A program made the position numbers and the translations under genes. 64,000 nucleotides of DNA. Source: Diplonema papillatum (lineage: Eukaryota > Euglenozoa > Diplonemea > Diplonemida > Diplonemidae). The stretch covers positions 124,001 through 188,000 of the forward strand of contig JAPJBO010000312.1 in the NCBI GenBank assembly GCA_030068145.1, in the 5' to 3' direction. Below are positions 22,101 through 32,700 of the stretch, one piece after another (position 1 is the first letter of the stretch; every line of letters starts with the position of its first letter). The notes below the pieces were generated by a model, which was given only the letters and a program-made list of their open reading frames with translations, was not told where the DNA came from and ran no database searches.

Positions 22101-22991
22101 CCCGGCTTTCCGCTCAACTGGCTTCTTGGAGCGGAAAGACCGCATTTCTCTTTTCTCACTCCTGGTGCCCAACAACAACATTCGGAGCGGGAGTACTGCA
22201 GTAAACGAATGAGTAACAAGCAAGCTCGAGAAGAGGAGACATTCCGAGAGGGCAGAGAGAAGAGAAAGGATGTCGTCCGGGTGCCGGAAGCACGGCAGGC
22301 CCACGGTATCCTGTGCCTGAGTCAAGAAGCTCGTCAGCTTGCGAAAGAAAAAAAGAAGAAAAAAAACCCCTTGCGACTCTCGCGCCGGCAAAGCTTTAAG
22401 GTTGCTGGCGTGAAAAACACACTGAAAACAAAGAGCATAAAACGGTGCTTGTCGGTTCCTGCAACGGGTGGCCAGCATAGCTGAACAAATGCGGGTTGCC
22501 GCACTCTCTCTCGAATTTGTCAGCGCGGTAGCGATGACAGCGAGAACACATATAGGTGGGTGGGGAGAGGCCCTGGGACTGCTACGGCGTGACAACCCCG
22601 CCCCTGTCCCTCCCAGGGAGCCACCCCGAATTTAGCCTGGCCCACCTGATGTTGGGGGCCCCGACCCTTAGACTTGTTGTATGTGTTCTCTCTGTTTTCT
22701 CTCTAGGAGAGTGGGGATAACGTTCCGACTTACGAGCATTTTTCTCTGCTTTCGTTGACTCCAGGCTGTGCAGCCGTCTGGCCCCGAAGTGCTCTACCCC
22801 CCCCCCCACCCACCATCTGGCCCTACCCTCCTCCCTCGCGCGCTGCCAGCTTCCTGAAGCTGAGCGTGTTGGCATCTTCCAATTGTTCGTATCGCGGTGC
22901 CAAAAAAGGAAAAGGTGGTCCCAACGAGATGAATGATCCTCGCCGCACCGAGTGCACGGTTTATTCGCCTGGAGACTCGATACCCCGGAGG

Positions 22992-23013
22992 ATTTCAAGC
23001 GAACCTTGACTCT
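22992..23013 (+). repeat. Dispersed short motif, copy 4
   Basis: ATTTCAAGCGAACCTTGACT then CT. Confidence 0.45.
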
Positions 23014-24011
23014 GGAAGGAAAGAAAGTCGGGATGCGTAATTGTGTAAATGCGTCTCCGCCGGAGGCGAAACAGTGAGCAGGAGAGATCGAAAGCCATCC
23101 TGGTGCGCAGCTCCCCCTGCAGTGCGGCGAGGAACTCTTTTCTTTGGCGAGCTCTTTTGTTTTTTTTACGCAAATGCTGCAGAGAATCGTTGACTTGGCC
23201 TCTTGAATTTGTGCTGCTCGCGGAGGAGTTCAATGAAGCCGAAGAGCTGCGAGTCAACTATTCTTTTTTTTTTTTTTCACTCTTCCTCCACATCAGGGTA
23301 CCAGCTCCATCCTCGACCGGGAAGCTGGGTTTCCAGGTTGAGCGGGCGAGCCACTGCACTGCAGGAGCACCTGCTGCATTCCTGCTGAGTCAACCAGTTC
23401 TTTTGGAAAGAAGTCCTCGTGGTTCGAACCAGATAAACAGCTCCGAGTTAGGTACCCTGAACTACATTATTTTCTTTTTCCTCTCTCTCTCTCTCTCTCC
23501 TGGTTCCACGCAGGTGGCAACTGTACTTCGGTGCGGATTCAAGAAGCGGCCGACACGCTTCTGCCCCCCATTTGAAAAAATGTTCCACCGTTCCCATCAC
23601 CACCCACTCCAAAAAGGCGGCTGTAAGTCCGCCTTTGCACATGAACGAGTGCCATTTGTGGCCATCATGGTGTTCGCCGCATTACTTTGCGGAGAACCAT
23701 GCGTTTGTAGGAAATGAACGAAAGATACCAAAAAGTGATTAAAAAATAAAGCGACCTCGTTCACTCTAAGAGAAATAAGCGACTCGCCGAGTTTTTGTTT
23801 CCAAGAAAGTCAAAAAATGTAAGTGAAACCCTTTACTCAAGAAGATGCCAAAAAGGATTGGAGGTTGAACGAACAAACCCAGTCTTTGCAAACGTCTCAA
23901 CTCTGAAAAAAAAAAAAAAAAAGAGCCCGACGATCTCTAGAAAGGGTTGTTTGTGTATGGACGGAGTGGATGACCACTGCTGCTGCGGTGCCGTATCGGG
24001 ACCAGAAGGTG

Positions 24012-24075
24012 GTAAATTTGTTGCATGAGTGTGATTGTCAGGCCTTCGACTACCCCGAGCAACGCACTATGCACA
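24012..24075 (-). repeat. Solo 3' tail of the non-LTR element, inverted
   Basis: Reverse complement matches 27806-27870, the sequence just after the retrotransposon ORF, including GTGCATAGTGCGTTGCTC and the terminal CAACAAATTTAC. This looks like a severely 5'-truncated copy on the opposite strand. Confidence 0.65.
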
Positions 24076-24978
24076 CTACCAGAAGGTCATTTTCGCTCCC
24101 GCGGCACTCCCCGAATGGGAAGTCGAAGAATATAAGAGATATCGCGCGGCTGAGACCTGATGGCACGACGTAATGACACCCACCACTGCTCCCCCAAAGC
24201 GTTTGTTGGCACATCTGTTTACAGCGCGGCCCTTGTGTGTGTCCTTACCCCGCAAGTTTTGGATAGAACGGCCTGGACTCTGACGGAAGTGGATGTCTCG
24301 TTCCGCAAAGGTTCGCCGAAGAACTCTTGGAAAAACAGCGACCCTGCCTGAAGTAAGCAAGGCTTCTTCCTACTAAAGTCTCGTCTGGGCCTGGGTTCGA
24401 AGCTGGTTTGTCGTTCTACCTCCCCTTTCTTTCATTTGCTCCTATTTTCTTCCTCCGTCCCCCTCTCCTTCTGTTTTCAGGGTTCCGACTTAACGTCGCG
24501 AAGGATCACCAGGCCATCACTCCCGGTCGGAATGCAGTCACAGGCTTGACCCCACGGAACGTCAGACCAGGAATAGTCTGCGCGGTTTCCTTTTTTCTTC
24601 AGACTTTTTCTGAAAGAAGAAGTGATGGATGGTTCATCGCGGTGCGTCGCTTTGCGGAGTTTCCTGGAAAAAGAGAGTGGGCCGGGGGTTTTTTTTTTTT
24701 TTCCTTCGGTTTTTTGCTCATTTGCGTTCTCGTGGACAGGTGTCGGCCACGGACTGCTTTTGTTCCCTTTCTTTCCATTTTCTTCTCGACTTCCCAGTTA
24801 TTTCTTTTTCCAGTCCCCACCCCCTGCGATCTGCTGTTTTTTTTTTGTTTCTCTCCATCTTTTTTGATCTGAGAAAAAAGGGTGCTTCTCCTTTTCGTTT
24901 GCTGCCCTTTCTTTCCCGTGTGACCTCTCCTCCAAAAAAGTACGTCGATCCCTCAGCATTTCCCCGCAAGCTTAGTAG
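24076..24978. other. Pyrimidine-rich spacer, no gene seen
   Basis: Strong T/C bias with several T-runs; frames are low complexity. The retrotransposon coding sequence begins abruptly after it. Confidence 0.4.
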
Positions 24979-27798
24979 AAGGAAGCGGCAAGCACCTCTG
25001 CCCCTGCCCCTGAGTCGTACGCCGACGACGCCACACTGCACGCGTCCAACGAGCCCGCTGTGCAGAAGGCGGTCGACGTTGTGAGCCGGTTCTGCGACGT
25101 TACGGGCATGCGCCTGAACGTGAAGAAGACGGTAGCGCTCGGGATCCTCGAAGGCAAGACGCAGCAACGCATGCAGCGCCCCTACCGGTCCACGCTGCAC
25201 ATTGGCGAGGGCGACGGCAGGGAGGTCTTCCCCACCGTGTCGTCCACGAAGGTGCTGAGTGGCAGGTTGAACACCTCGACCAAGAGGTGCGACCGCACCA
25301 ACGACGCACGGCTGGAGGCCCAGAGTGGGCTGATGGACGCGTTAGGTCTGTCGCCACTCCCCTTCGACGAGCGGTGCGAGATCGCGAGCTCCAGCACGCT
25401 GGGCAGCGCACTGTCTGGGTGTCAGTACACACCCTTCACGAAAGCGGGCCTGAAGAGTCTCCGCACGAGGATTGCGCGAGGGGTCTTTGGGCCGGTAAAC
25501 AGGGGCACCTCCCGGAGCGTTTCTGCGGTGCTGACCGTCCTGGCGAAGGGCCACCGGGTCGACCCCGTGCTGGCGCGCCCTTACTGGGTGCTATGCTCAC
25601 TGCTGGACTCGTGCGAGCGGTTGCCGGGCGTGCGCGAACGCATGAAGCGCATCTGCCGGCTGTATGGCGAACGGGGCGGGATGCTCGGACGGGGTTTGGG
25701 TCCCGTCGGTATCGCGATCACCGACGGGCTCCCCCCGGTCGGGGCCGAATACGACGGGTTTGACCTCGGCACCATGAAAGTGCAAGGGCGGGTCCTGCTG
25801 GACATGCGACGGGCCGAGCGGCACCATGTGTTGCGGGGGCAGCTGCGACAGTCCGCCTGGACGCAGCTTGCTGCGGAGCGCCCGTCCTTTGAGGGTTTAG
25901 ACTACGTGCGCACCAACGAGGAACGCCGCCGAGCGACGGCGAGTGCTGCGCTGCGGAAGGCCCTCACGACCATCCTGGCCGGCGGCGTCTACTACGCAAC
26001 GCGCTGGGGGCGCGGCGCCGGCAACGGAGACCGCCGGGGCGACTCCGGCGACGGCGGTGACGGTTCGGCCGCGTCCCCCGCCGCCTCCTCCTCCTCTGCT
26101 GAAGGGTCCTCCGGGCCCTCCTCCGGCGGCGAAGACGATCGGACCGCATCAGCTGATGCTTTCGACGAGGTGACCTCGAGCAGCGAAAGCGCTCCCCGGG
26201 CCCGTGGCCGTGACTGCCCCGACTGCGAGCTGCGGGTCCCCGACACCGCGGAGCACCTGTGGTGGGCATGCCCCGCGTACGACAACATCCGGAGTATGGA
26301 CTGCTTCGCGGCCCTCGTACGGGCTGACCGCTCGCGCTGGCCCTCCTGCACCCGGGTGCACGGTGTCATCACCGTGGGACTGGATATTGATGCCACGGCC
26401 CTGCATCGCATGATGGGAACGATCCTTGCAGCCAGGACTGGGGCGAGCCTTGCGCGCTGGAAGTCCGCGCCGGTGACCCACGCCTGGGTGCTCGCCGCCT
26501 CCACACAGGCGACCGCCCACAGATTTCGGTACAACGACCTACCGGATGCGCCGCGGAAATGGAACTTTGGCGCCCCGATGATGCGCGCTCTGAAGGGCTG
26601 GTTGGCGGCGCTGCGGTGGACCACCTTTGAAGGGGTCTCCAATATCGAGCTCGCTCTGGACTTCGAGCTGTTCACAGGGATGGATGTCAAGCACTGCCCC
26701 AAGAGGCCGAAGGTTCAGCGCCCCGCTGGCCCCGTATCGGTGGCCGAACGGGGTCAGCGGCTAGGAGCGATGCTCGCAGTGCTGTGCCGCCTATGCGAGA
26801 CTCTGAAGCTGCCCTCGCCGCTGCCGACGGCGAGACTGGAGAGGGTGAAGAGCCTCCACACGCTCGGTGTGCCGCGGGTGATTGGCGGGCTGCAAGTACG
26901 TCCCGTCTTCGCGGCGGGCGCGGAAACGGCGGCTGTCCTGGAGGCCTGTGCCACGCGTGCCCTGCCCGTCGGTGGGCTGACAAGCCAAGTGTGGGGTAGG
27001 GACGTGTTCCCGCAGTACGACTCGGCTCTACGCGCTGAGCGCGCTCAGCAGTGGGAGGTGCGGAGGCCGGTGCTGACACGCTCTGCGCACCCAGTGCTGG
27101 TGCCCGCGTCGCAGGCCATGACGCGAGGGCGTTTTCAGGTCTGCGACAAGTGCGCGAAGAAGAAGTGTCCGTTGTGCGCCTCGAGCTCACAGCGCACGCC
27201 GGAGCAGTGTTGCCGGGACCACCACGAGCCCGGTGACGGTGTCCTCACGCAATGCTGCGGAGCGCACCACCTGACGCGTTGCGGCGGCTGCGCCAATGCC
27301 TCCGTGTGCTGCCGGAGTGGCCACCACCGGGCGGGAGACCGGCCGGACGACGCCGACGACGAGAACGAGGCACCTGCACCTCCGGCGGGACCTCAACCGG
27401 CACCGGCAGCGCCCCGACGCGGGCTCCGACGCAAACGCGGGGAGACGAGCGAGGAATCCTCCGGCTCCGGCCAGGGAGACTCACCAACGATCGATCGCGC
27501 TGCGCCGCTGCGGCGGCGTGCTGCGGAGGACCCTTCCGTCCCACGCACCCCCCCAGCGCGGCGGCGCCGACGCACTCAACTGCCAACGCCGCAACTCCGG
27601 GCCAACACCCCCGCCCGACGAACGCCGCCCAATGCGCAGCCCCCGGCTGCGTCCATCCGACGCGCGAACCGACGCAAACGCGAAGAAACGAGCGAGGGGT
27701 CATCTAACGATGGCTCCGGCCCGGAGGCCACAATGACACCCACTCGTAGGCCGCCTCCGCGGCGACGTAACAGACGCGTTCCATCTGCTGTGACGTAG
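24979..27798 (+). CDS. Non-LTR reverse transcriptase, C-terminal two-thirds
   Basis: About 939 residues open from a stop at 24976. SYADDATLH at 25015-25041 is the reverse transcriptase catalytic motif, followed by QKAVDVVSRFCDVTGMRLN and KKTVALG, which is typical thumb-side sequence. Near 26215 there is a zinc knuckle of the C-x2-C-x8-H-x4-C type (CPDCELRVPDTAEHLWWAC), a hallmark of non-LTR C-termini. A second Cys/His cluster (CDKCAKKKCPLC and onwards, about 27145-27325) precedes a basic, Pro/Arg-rich tail. Two GETSEESS/EETSEGSS blocks suggest a small internal duplication. No start codon belongs to it, so this is a dead but undamaged fragment. Confidence 0.75.
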   Translation, partial: KEAASTSAPAPESYADDATLHASNEPAVQKAVDVVSRFCDVTGMRLNVKKTVALGILEGKTQQRMQRPYRSTLHIGEGDGREVFPTVSSTKVLSGRLNTSTKRCDRTNDARLEAQSGLMDALGLSPLPFDERCEIASSSTLGSALSGCQYTPFTKAGLKSLRTRIARGVFGPVNRGTSRSVSAVLTVLAKGHRVDPVLARPYWVLCSLLDSCERLPGVRERMKRICRLYGERGGMLGRGLGPVGIAITDGLPPVGAEYDGFDLGTMKVQGRVLLDMRRAERHHVLRGQLRQSAWTQLAAERPSFEGLDYVRTNEERRRATASAALRKALTTILAGGVYYATRWGRGAGNGDRRGDSGDGGDGSAASPAASSSSAEGSSGPSSGGEDDRTASADAFDEVTSSSESAPRARGRDCPDCELRVPDTAEHLWWACPAYDNIRSMDCFAALVRADRSRWPSCTRVHGVITVGLDIDATALHRMMGTILAARTGASLARWKSAPVTHAWVLAASTQATAHRFRYNDLPDAPRKWNFGAPMMRALKGWLAALRWTTFEGVSNIELALDFELFTGMDVKHCPKRPKVQRPAGPVSVAERGQRLGAMLAVLCRLCETLKLPSPLPTARLERVKSLHTLGVPRVIGGLQVRPVFAAGAETAAVLEACATRALPVGGLTSQVWGRDVFPQYDSALRAERAQQWEVRRPVLTRSAHPVLVPASQAMTRGRFQVCDKCAKKKCPLCASSSQRTPEQCCRDHHEPGDGVLTQCCGAHHLTRCGGCANASVCCRSGHHRAGDRPDDADDENEAPAPPAGPQPAPAAPRRGLRRKRGETSEESSGSGQGDSPTIDRAAPLRRRAAEDPSVPRTPPARRRRRTQLPTPQLRANTPARRTPPNAQPPAASIRRANRRKREETSEGSSNDGSGPEATMTPTRRPPPRRRNRRVPSAVT

Positions 27799-27870
27799 AC
27801 ACGGGGTGTGCATAGTGCGTTGCTCAGGGTAGTCGAAGGCCTGACAATCACACTAATGCAACAAATTTAC
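24979..27870 (+). mobile_element. 5'-truncated non-LTR retrotransposon
   Basis: The coding part begins only a dozen codons before the reverse transcriptase YADD motif, with no upstream palm or endonuclease. This is the usual result of incomplete target-primed reverse transcription. The 3' end is set by two solo tails (24012 and 41920) that share the sequence up to CAACAAATTTAC. No poly-A follows. Confidence 0.7.
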
Positions 27871-28154
27871 AACTACAGTAGTGAGTAGAGAAGAGAACGA
27901 GTGTGAAAAGAATGGAGGTAGCGCGGACTACCAGACCAGCGAAGGCCACCGCAAAAAGACTTCATACCTTTTCCTTATCCCTCAAAACCAGCACCAGTAA
28001 CAACGACTCCCCGATTAGCCCCGTTTTTTTTAATACAAAGTGAACTTGCACTCTACAAAATTGAGGGCTTTGTAGCCCCCATTTTCCCCGACAAATTTGT
28101 CGGGGGTTTACACGAAGAACGTGCAGCTTTCCAGGATTGTTAATCTTGTGCGTG
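27871..28154. other. Spacer and presumed promoter side of the GDP-hexose phosphorylase gene
   Basis: Includes a T-run at 28023, a motif AAAGTGAACTTGCACTCT resembling the dispersed short motif, a small hairpin GGGCTTTGTAGCCC (28066) and a 20-bp palindrome at 28086. Confidence 0.4.
28086..28105. promoter_or_regulatory. Perfect 20-bp palindrome upstream of the phosphorylase gene
   Basis: CCCCGACAAATTTGTCGGGG, 50 bp before the first ATG. It could be a protein site or an RNA hairpin in the leader. The role is inferred only from position. Confidence 0.4.
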
Positions 28155-29216
28155 ATGAGGGTTCACCCTTCCTTCAAAAAAGAGACGACTGCACCATCCG
28201 GGGCTGGCTCACAAAAAATGGACGAGGAGATCCTGGAGAAGTGGCGCGGGAAGGCAGATGACCCGAGCGTCACGCGCTCAGCTTTCAGCGCGTGGCGGGG
28301 GAAGAGGGTGGGTGGGCACCTGCGGCTGTGGGCGAAGTACAGCGGCGACCACTGGAAGGCGAAGAGAGGGGGCTGCCACGCGCCCGCTTGGGTCGACGTG
28401 GTCGGGCCGTTCGACGCGGCCGCGTTCAATTTCAACCAAATCGCCCCCGCCGAGGTGCTGTTCCCCGTTGCTGCGGACGGCCGCATCGCGCCCCCGGGCG
28501 GAGAGTGTGCCTCAGAGCCGGCGGCGCTGCTGATCGTCAACGCGAGCCCCATGTTCCTGGGCCACTCGCTCCTCGTCCCCGCCCGCTCCCGCAACTTTCC
28601 GCAAGTGCTGCGCGCCGACGCGCTCGGGCTCGCGGCTGCCTTCATCGCGCGGAGCCGGCGGGCGGACGCCCGGCTGTGCTACAATTCGCTGGGAGCGTTC
28701 GCCTCCGTGAACCACCTCCACTTCCACTACTTGTGCCTCGCGGAATCGCAGCAGTTCGCTGTCGAGCTCGCGGCCAAACAGCATCGTCGGACCTTCCTCG
28801 TCCACCCCCACGCCGCCTCCATCGTTACCCTGGGGACCATCCCTGGGTACCCTGTCCACTGCCTTTACGTCTTGCACGCCGACGAGGTTTCCGATTCCGA
28901 GTCGTGGGACGCCGTGCATCGGTTTCTCTTCCGTTTGTTCGAGGTTTTGCACTCCCGCCGTGTGCCCTACAACCTGGTCCTGACCCCAGGCCGCTTCATG
29001 TACGTTTGCCCGCGGCGGAACCAGGCGTGCAACGTCGGCGAGTACCGGATGGCGGTCGTAGAAGTGTTCGGCTGCCCCGTCTTGCAGACGGAGGAAGCGT
29101 ACGAAGGCGTGTCCGAGGCTGCCTACGAGAGGTGCGCGCGGAGCGACATCCGCTTGCCGGACGCCGAGTTCGAGAGTTTGCTCGTCGACATCGAAACGCG
29201 ATGGTCCGAGGACTGA
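28155..29216 (+). CDS. GDPGP1: GDP-D-glucose / GDP-L-galactose phosphorylase family protein
   Basis: 353 residues from the first ATG (28155); a second ATG with a better context at 28218 gives 332. The protein matches the GDPGP1/VTC2 branch of HIT-like phosphorylases: FNFNQIAPAEVLFPV, then VNASPMFLGHSLLVP, then CYNSLGAFASVNHLHFHYL, where His187, His189 and His191 form the nucleotide-binding and catalytic H-x-H-x-H motif. The enzyme releases hexose-1-phosphate and GDP from GDP-hexose. It clears GDP-glucose in animals and feeds ascorbate synthesis in plants; which applies here is unknown. Length is close to the animal form. It reads as one exon. Confidence 0.8.
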   Translation: MRVHPSFKKETTAPSGAGSQKMDEEILEKWRGKADDPSVTRSAFSAWRGKRVGGHLRLWAKYSGDHWKAKRGGCHAPAWVDVVGPFDAAAFNFNQIAPAEVLFPVAADGRIAPPGGECASEPAALLIVNASPMFLGHSLLVPARSRNFPQVLRADALGLAAAFIARSRRADARLCYNSLGAFASVNHLHFHYLCLAESQQFAVELAAKQHRRTFLVHPHAASIVTLGTIPGYPVHCLYVLHADEVSDSESWDAVHRFLFRLFEVLHSRRVPYNLVLTPGRFMYVCPRRNQACNVGEYRMAVVEVFGCPVLQTEEAYEGVSEAAYERCARSDIRLPDAEFESLLVDIETRWSED

Positions 29217-29753
29217 TGGGATTGTGTGCGCTTGATTTTCGGACAGCTTCCTCCCGAGAAGCACTTGCTCCCATGATGGACATGGGGCCGATGAGGCATT
29301 GCAGACATCGTAAACAGCGTAGAACTTCACCACGCTTCCGAAGCCACATTCCGAGCCCCCAGTGTTTCCCAGAAGATTTGTTTTGAGAAGAGACAATGAA
29401 GCGGGGTTTCGGTTTTCATCCTCCTTTTCGTACGAGAGCAACTCCGCGCACAGTGCGGCAAATGCGAGCTGTTCGAAATTTTTACCAGACACTTTGTTGC
29501 CAACAGGCCTGTGGGCTTCGAGGCAGTGATTGTATTAGGCTGTCCGCCGTTGCCTGCACGGTTGTTCACTTCTGAAATCGGACCCGCGTGTCGGAACTGC
29601 TTGACAAGCGTCGTGCGTGTGATTATTAGTTAGAGTTGTGATAATCGTGTGGCGATAGCCTGCGTTGGGTGATCGTGTCTACTTACTGTGTTCCAGGTCT
29701 TGGCAGGGGCGGCGGGAGGGGTGCACGGAGCAACGCCTCAAGACGCGAATGGA
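29217..29753. other. Intergenic, no gene seen
   Basis: Separates two genes on the same strand. An acceptor-like TGTGTTCCAG at 29687-29696 precedes an open frame, so the next gene may have an unseen upstream exon. Confidence 0.4.
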
Positions 29754-32700
29754 ATGCAATTGCGAGTCGTGGTAGACGAGGCGTTTGCAACATGCGCGAC
29801 TGGTGTTGTGACGTGGGCGGTTGACGACGGAGCGCCTTTGAACCATGCCGACCAAGAAGACGAGCTGCGGCGAATGCTCGGCCTGCCTGACTTGGGCCCA
29901 TGCTTCCCGGGTAGTGTGCACGCAGCGACAGACCTGGCGTTAGTCGAAGTGGTCACCCGGTCAGGCGAAACCGTATTCAACACCCTGCCGTGGGAATACG
30001 TGCCGGTACAGGCGCAGTGGGGGGCTGAGCGGCAGCTGTTCGCTGCCGCTTCGCTCGACGGGGTCGAGGACCGGTGGAGCAGGGCTCTGCGCAGAGTAGC
30101 CCAAATGGACGCTTCGCCCTCCGATCGGCAGGTGAATCTGGGAGACAAAGGCACCCTTCTCGACCTCCCCAGACCAAGCCGCGCAAGCAGCGAAGACAGC
30201 GACAGTGAACTGGTGCTGGTCGGCGACTCTTCGGATGATGAAAGTCAGTCCGCAATGAAGCAAGATAGCCTGGGCGCCACATCGAGCCGCGAAGTGTCGG
30301 TCAGCTCAGCTGGAGATACGAAGACCGACGAAGCCGCCCCACTTAACGACGACACTAGAAACGACAACGACAGCAGCAGCAGGGGCAGCGGACCGCGGGC
30401 CACACACAGCTCGGTGAAGGTGCAGAAGGGCAGCACCCTCGTCGAAGTCGCGTCGAAGCTCATGCGTTCGAATTCGGCGGACACAAGCACCAGTGCAACA
30501 GACTCTCGGGACACCCACAGCAGGGGATCCGTTTCAGTACAGAGCGGAGCCGGGCGAGGAGGCGCAGGAACCTCGCCCAGGTCGAAGCAGGGCACACAGC
30601 AGAGGCACCGCTCCCACCAGAGGACTGCGCCGAACTCGAAGGAAAAGAGCGGTGCCGCCGGCAGGCGCAACACGGCTGCGCAGGACGACGACACCTCGCA
30701 AAGCGGAACCGACGTCAAGCGAACGAACTCCGAGAGCCTCGTCGCGGTTGCGACCCGGCAGTTGCACGGGAAAGCCGTCAAGGTTAAGGGGCAGGCCGAG
30801 GCCAGCGCCCCGACTTCAACGAGTGGGACCAATGAGAGATCCACGTCCATGTCGCCTTCGGGCGAACGCCAAGCGTCGTCGCCGGCACCTGCTTCTCCTG
30901 CTTCAAGTCAGCACTCGGATGCACTCGCTCGATTGCTTCAATCCTCTGCGGCGGAAGACGACTTGAGTACGCCTGTCGAAAAGCGAGATGGACCATCGTC
31001 CCCTGATACTCCGACTACAACACGCTCCGACGACGGCATCATGCGCGGGCAGAAGACTCCAGAGCCCACGTCTCCGTCACGCCTCAGTGCCAGTGGAAAA
31101 CCCGGGTCCTCTCACCCGCAGAGGTCGCTCGTGGCCGCGGCTTCGCGTCTGTTGAAGAATGGTGGCGACGCGCTGTCTCCAACGGATCGAGGCCCGCTCG
31201 TGCGGAAAGTGGCCGTCGACGCGGCAGACATGTTCTACCCGAGTCTACCCGGCAGCGACGACGAACACAGTGGAGGCACGCCGGGGAAGAGGGACGATGC
31301 CTGCGAACGGTCGGGCCGCGACTCGCTGGCTTCGACCGCCGACACCTGCGTCCGGGACCCGGCGTCGACGCCGCTGCTGCATTCGATCGAGGTATCCCCG
31401 ACCGACGTGGTGCGGCTCTGCCCCCGCACCAACCTCCCGCTGACGGCGGCGCCCGCGTCGCTGGCGCGGCAGTTCGCGGGCGACGACTACATCTTCGTCT
31501 GTGCGGTCGCGTGGTGCTGCGGCGCGCGGCAGCGGAAGGACCGCGTCCTGCTCCTCCGCCGTGAGCACCTCACCCTCGCCTCGATGGCGGGCCGCGAAAG
31601 CGTGCGCATCCCCGTGGCCGAAATCGACGGGGTGCAAGAGCACCGGCCGGCGGGCCGCTCCGCCGACGCGGCGGCGGAGCTGGTCGTCGCCGTGCGCGCG
31701 GCAGGCGCCGGGGCGTGCCCCCCCGGGGGGCTGCGGCTGCGGTTCCAAAAAGTGGCCGGCCGAGCGGACTGCTCGTCGGCCAAGTCACGCGTCTTCGTCG
31801 ACGGCTTCAGGTCGGCGCTGGACGCCGTCGCGGCGGCGCACCGGCTGCCGCCGATACCGTGGACCTCCGCCGACGCCTCCACCACGCCGCAGGCCGCTTC
31901 ACGTTCGGAAGGTGTGTGCCCCCCTCGCATTCGGCGCCAGCGCAGCCACCTGGACGTGGCATGGTATAGTTGCGCGCCCACCGGCGAGCTTGCTCAGGCG
32001 GGATGCAGCACTGCCGAAAGAGACTGCGTGAACGTTCCGCAACCCGGATGCAGAAAGCTGAAGTGGTGACACGGTGACGATCCTATTTTGATGTTTCCAC
32101 GGGCCACCGCTTCTACCTGTTCAACCTTTTCTTGTGGTTCATAGTACTCATGGTACGGCCCGATGCACGTAAAGAGATCTCCTCTGCTAATACTGCAGGG
32201 AATAGTTGGACATCTTGAGTTTGTGCTGACTACGTTGCGGGAGGAGTCGGAGTACGCAGCATAGCCTAAAAGCAGGACTGATCCCCCCCCCCCCCCCCCT
32301 TTTCGTGGGCGGAGAGGGTACGAATGGGTAAAACGCAGCTCCGCGACGTTTTTTCCCGGAGGAAGATCTCCTGGACGAAGACCACCCTACACACGCACCC
32401 GCGCAGGCAACCTCGAAACGGCGCCGGCTCCCCTCGGGCGGCGCGCCTCTCAGATTTACGGGTTCTTCAAGAAGGTCCGGCAGCCGTCGGAGACCGCGCT
32501 GCTGCCGCCGCCCTCGCCGTTGAAGGGGAAGCCGGACGCCGAGTGGGAGGTCACGCCGCTGAGCGACGACGACCCGCAGAAGGGGCCGCGGGGCTGGGCG
32601 GCGGACGTGCCCGAGCCGCCGCGCCGGCGGCAGGCGTCGCTGAACTCGCCGCTGTTCACGACGAGCCCGAGCACGCCGGCGTCGAGTGTCCGCGGGTTCC

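Larger units (their letters stand above)
15379..23999. other. 8.6 kb without a recognisable gene
   Basis: Many homopolymer and pyrimidine- or purine-biased tracts (T-runs at 16470-16490, 16630-16645 and 16980-17015; A-runs at 17402-17420 and 23906-23923). The moderately long frames here are low-complexity Phe/Ser or Lys/Glu artefacts. No domain, tRNA or rRNA was seen. Short exons of genes could be hidden. Specific repeats inside it are listed separately. Confidence 0.45.
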
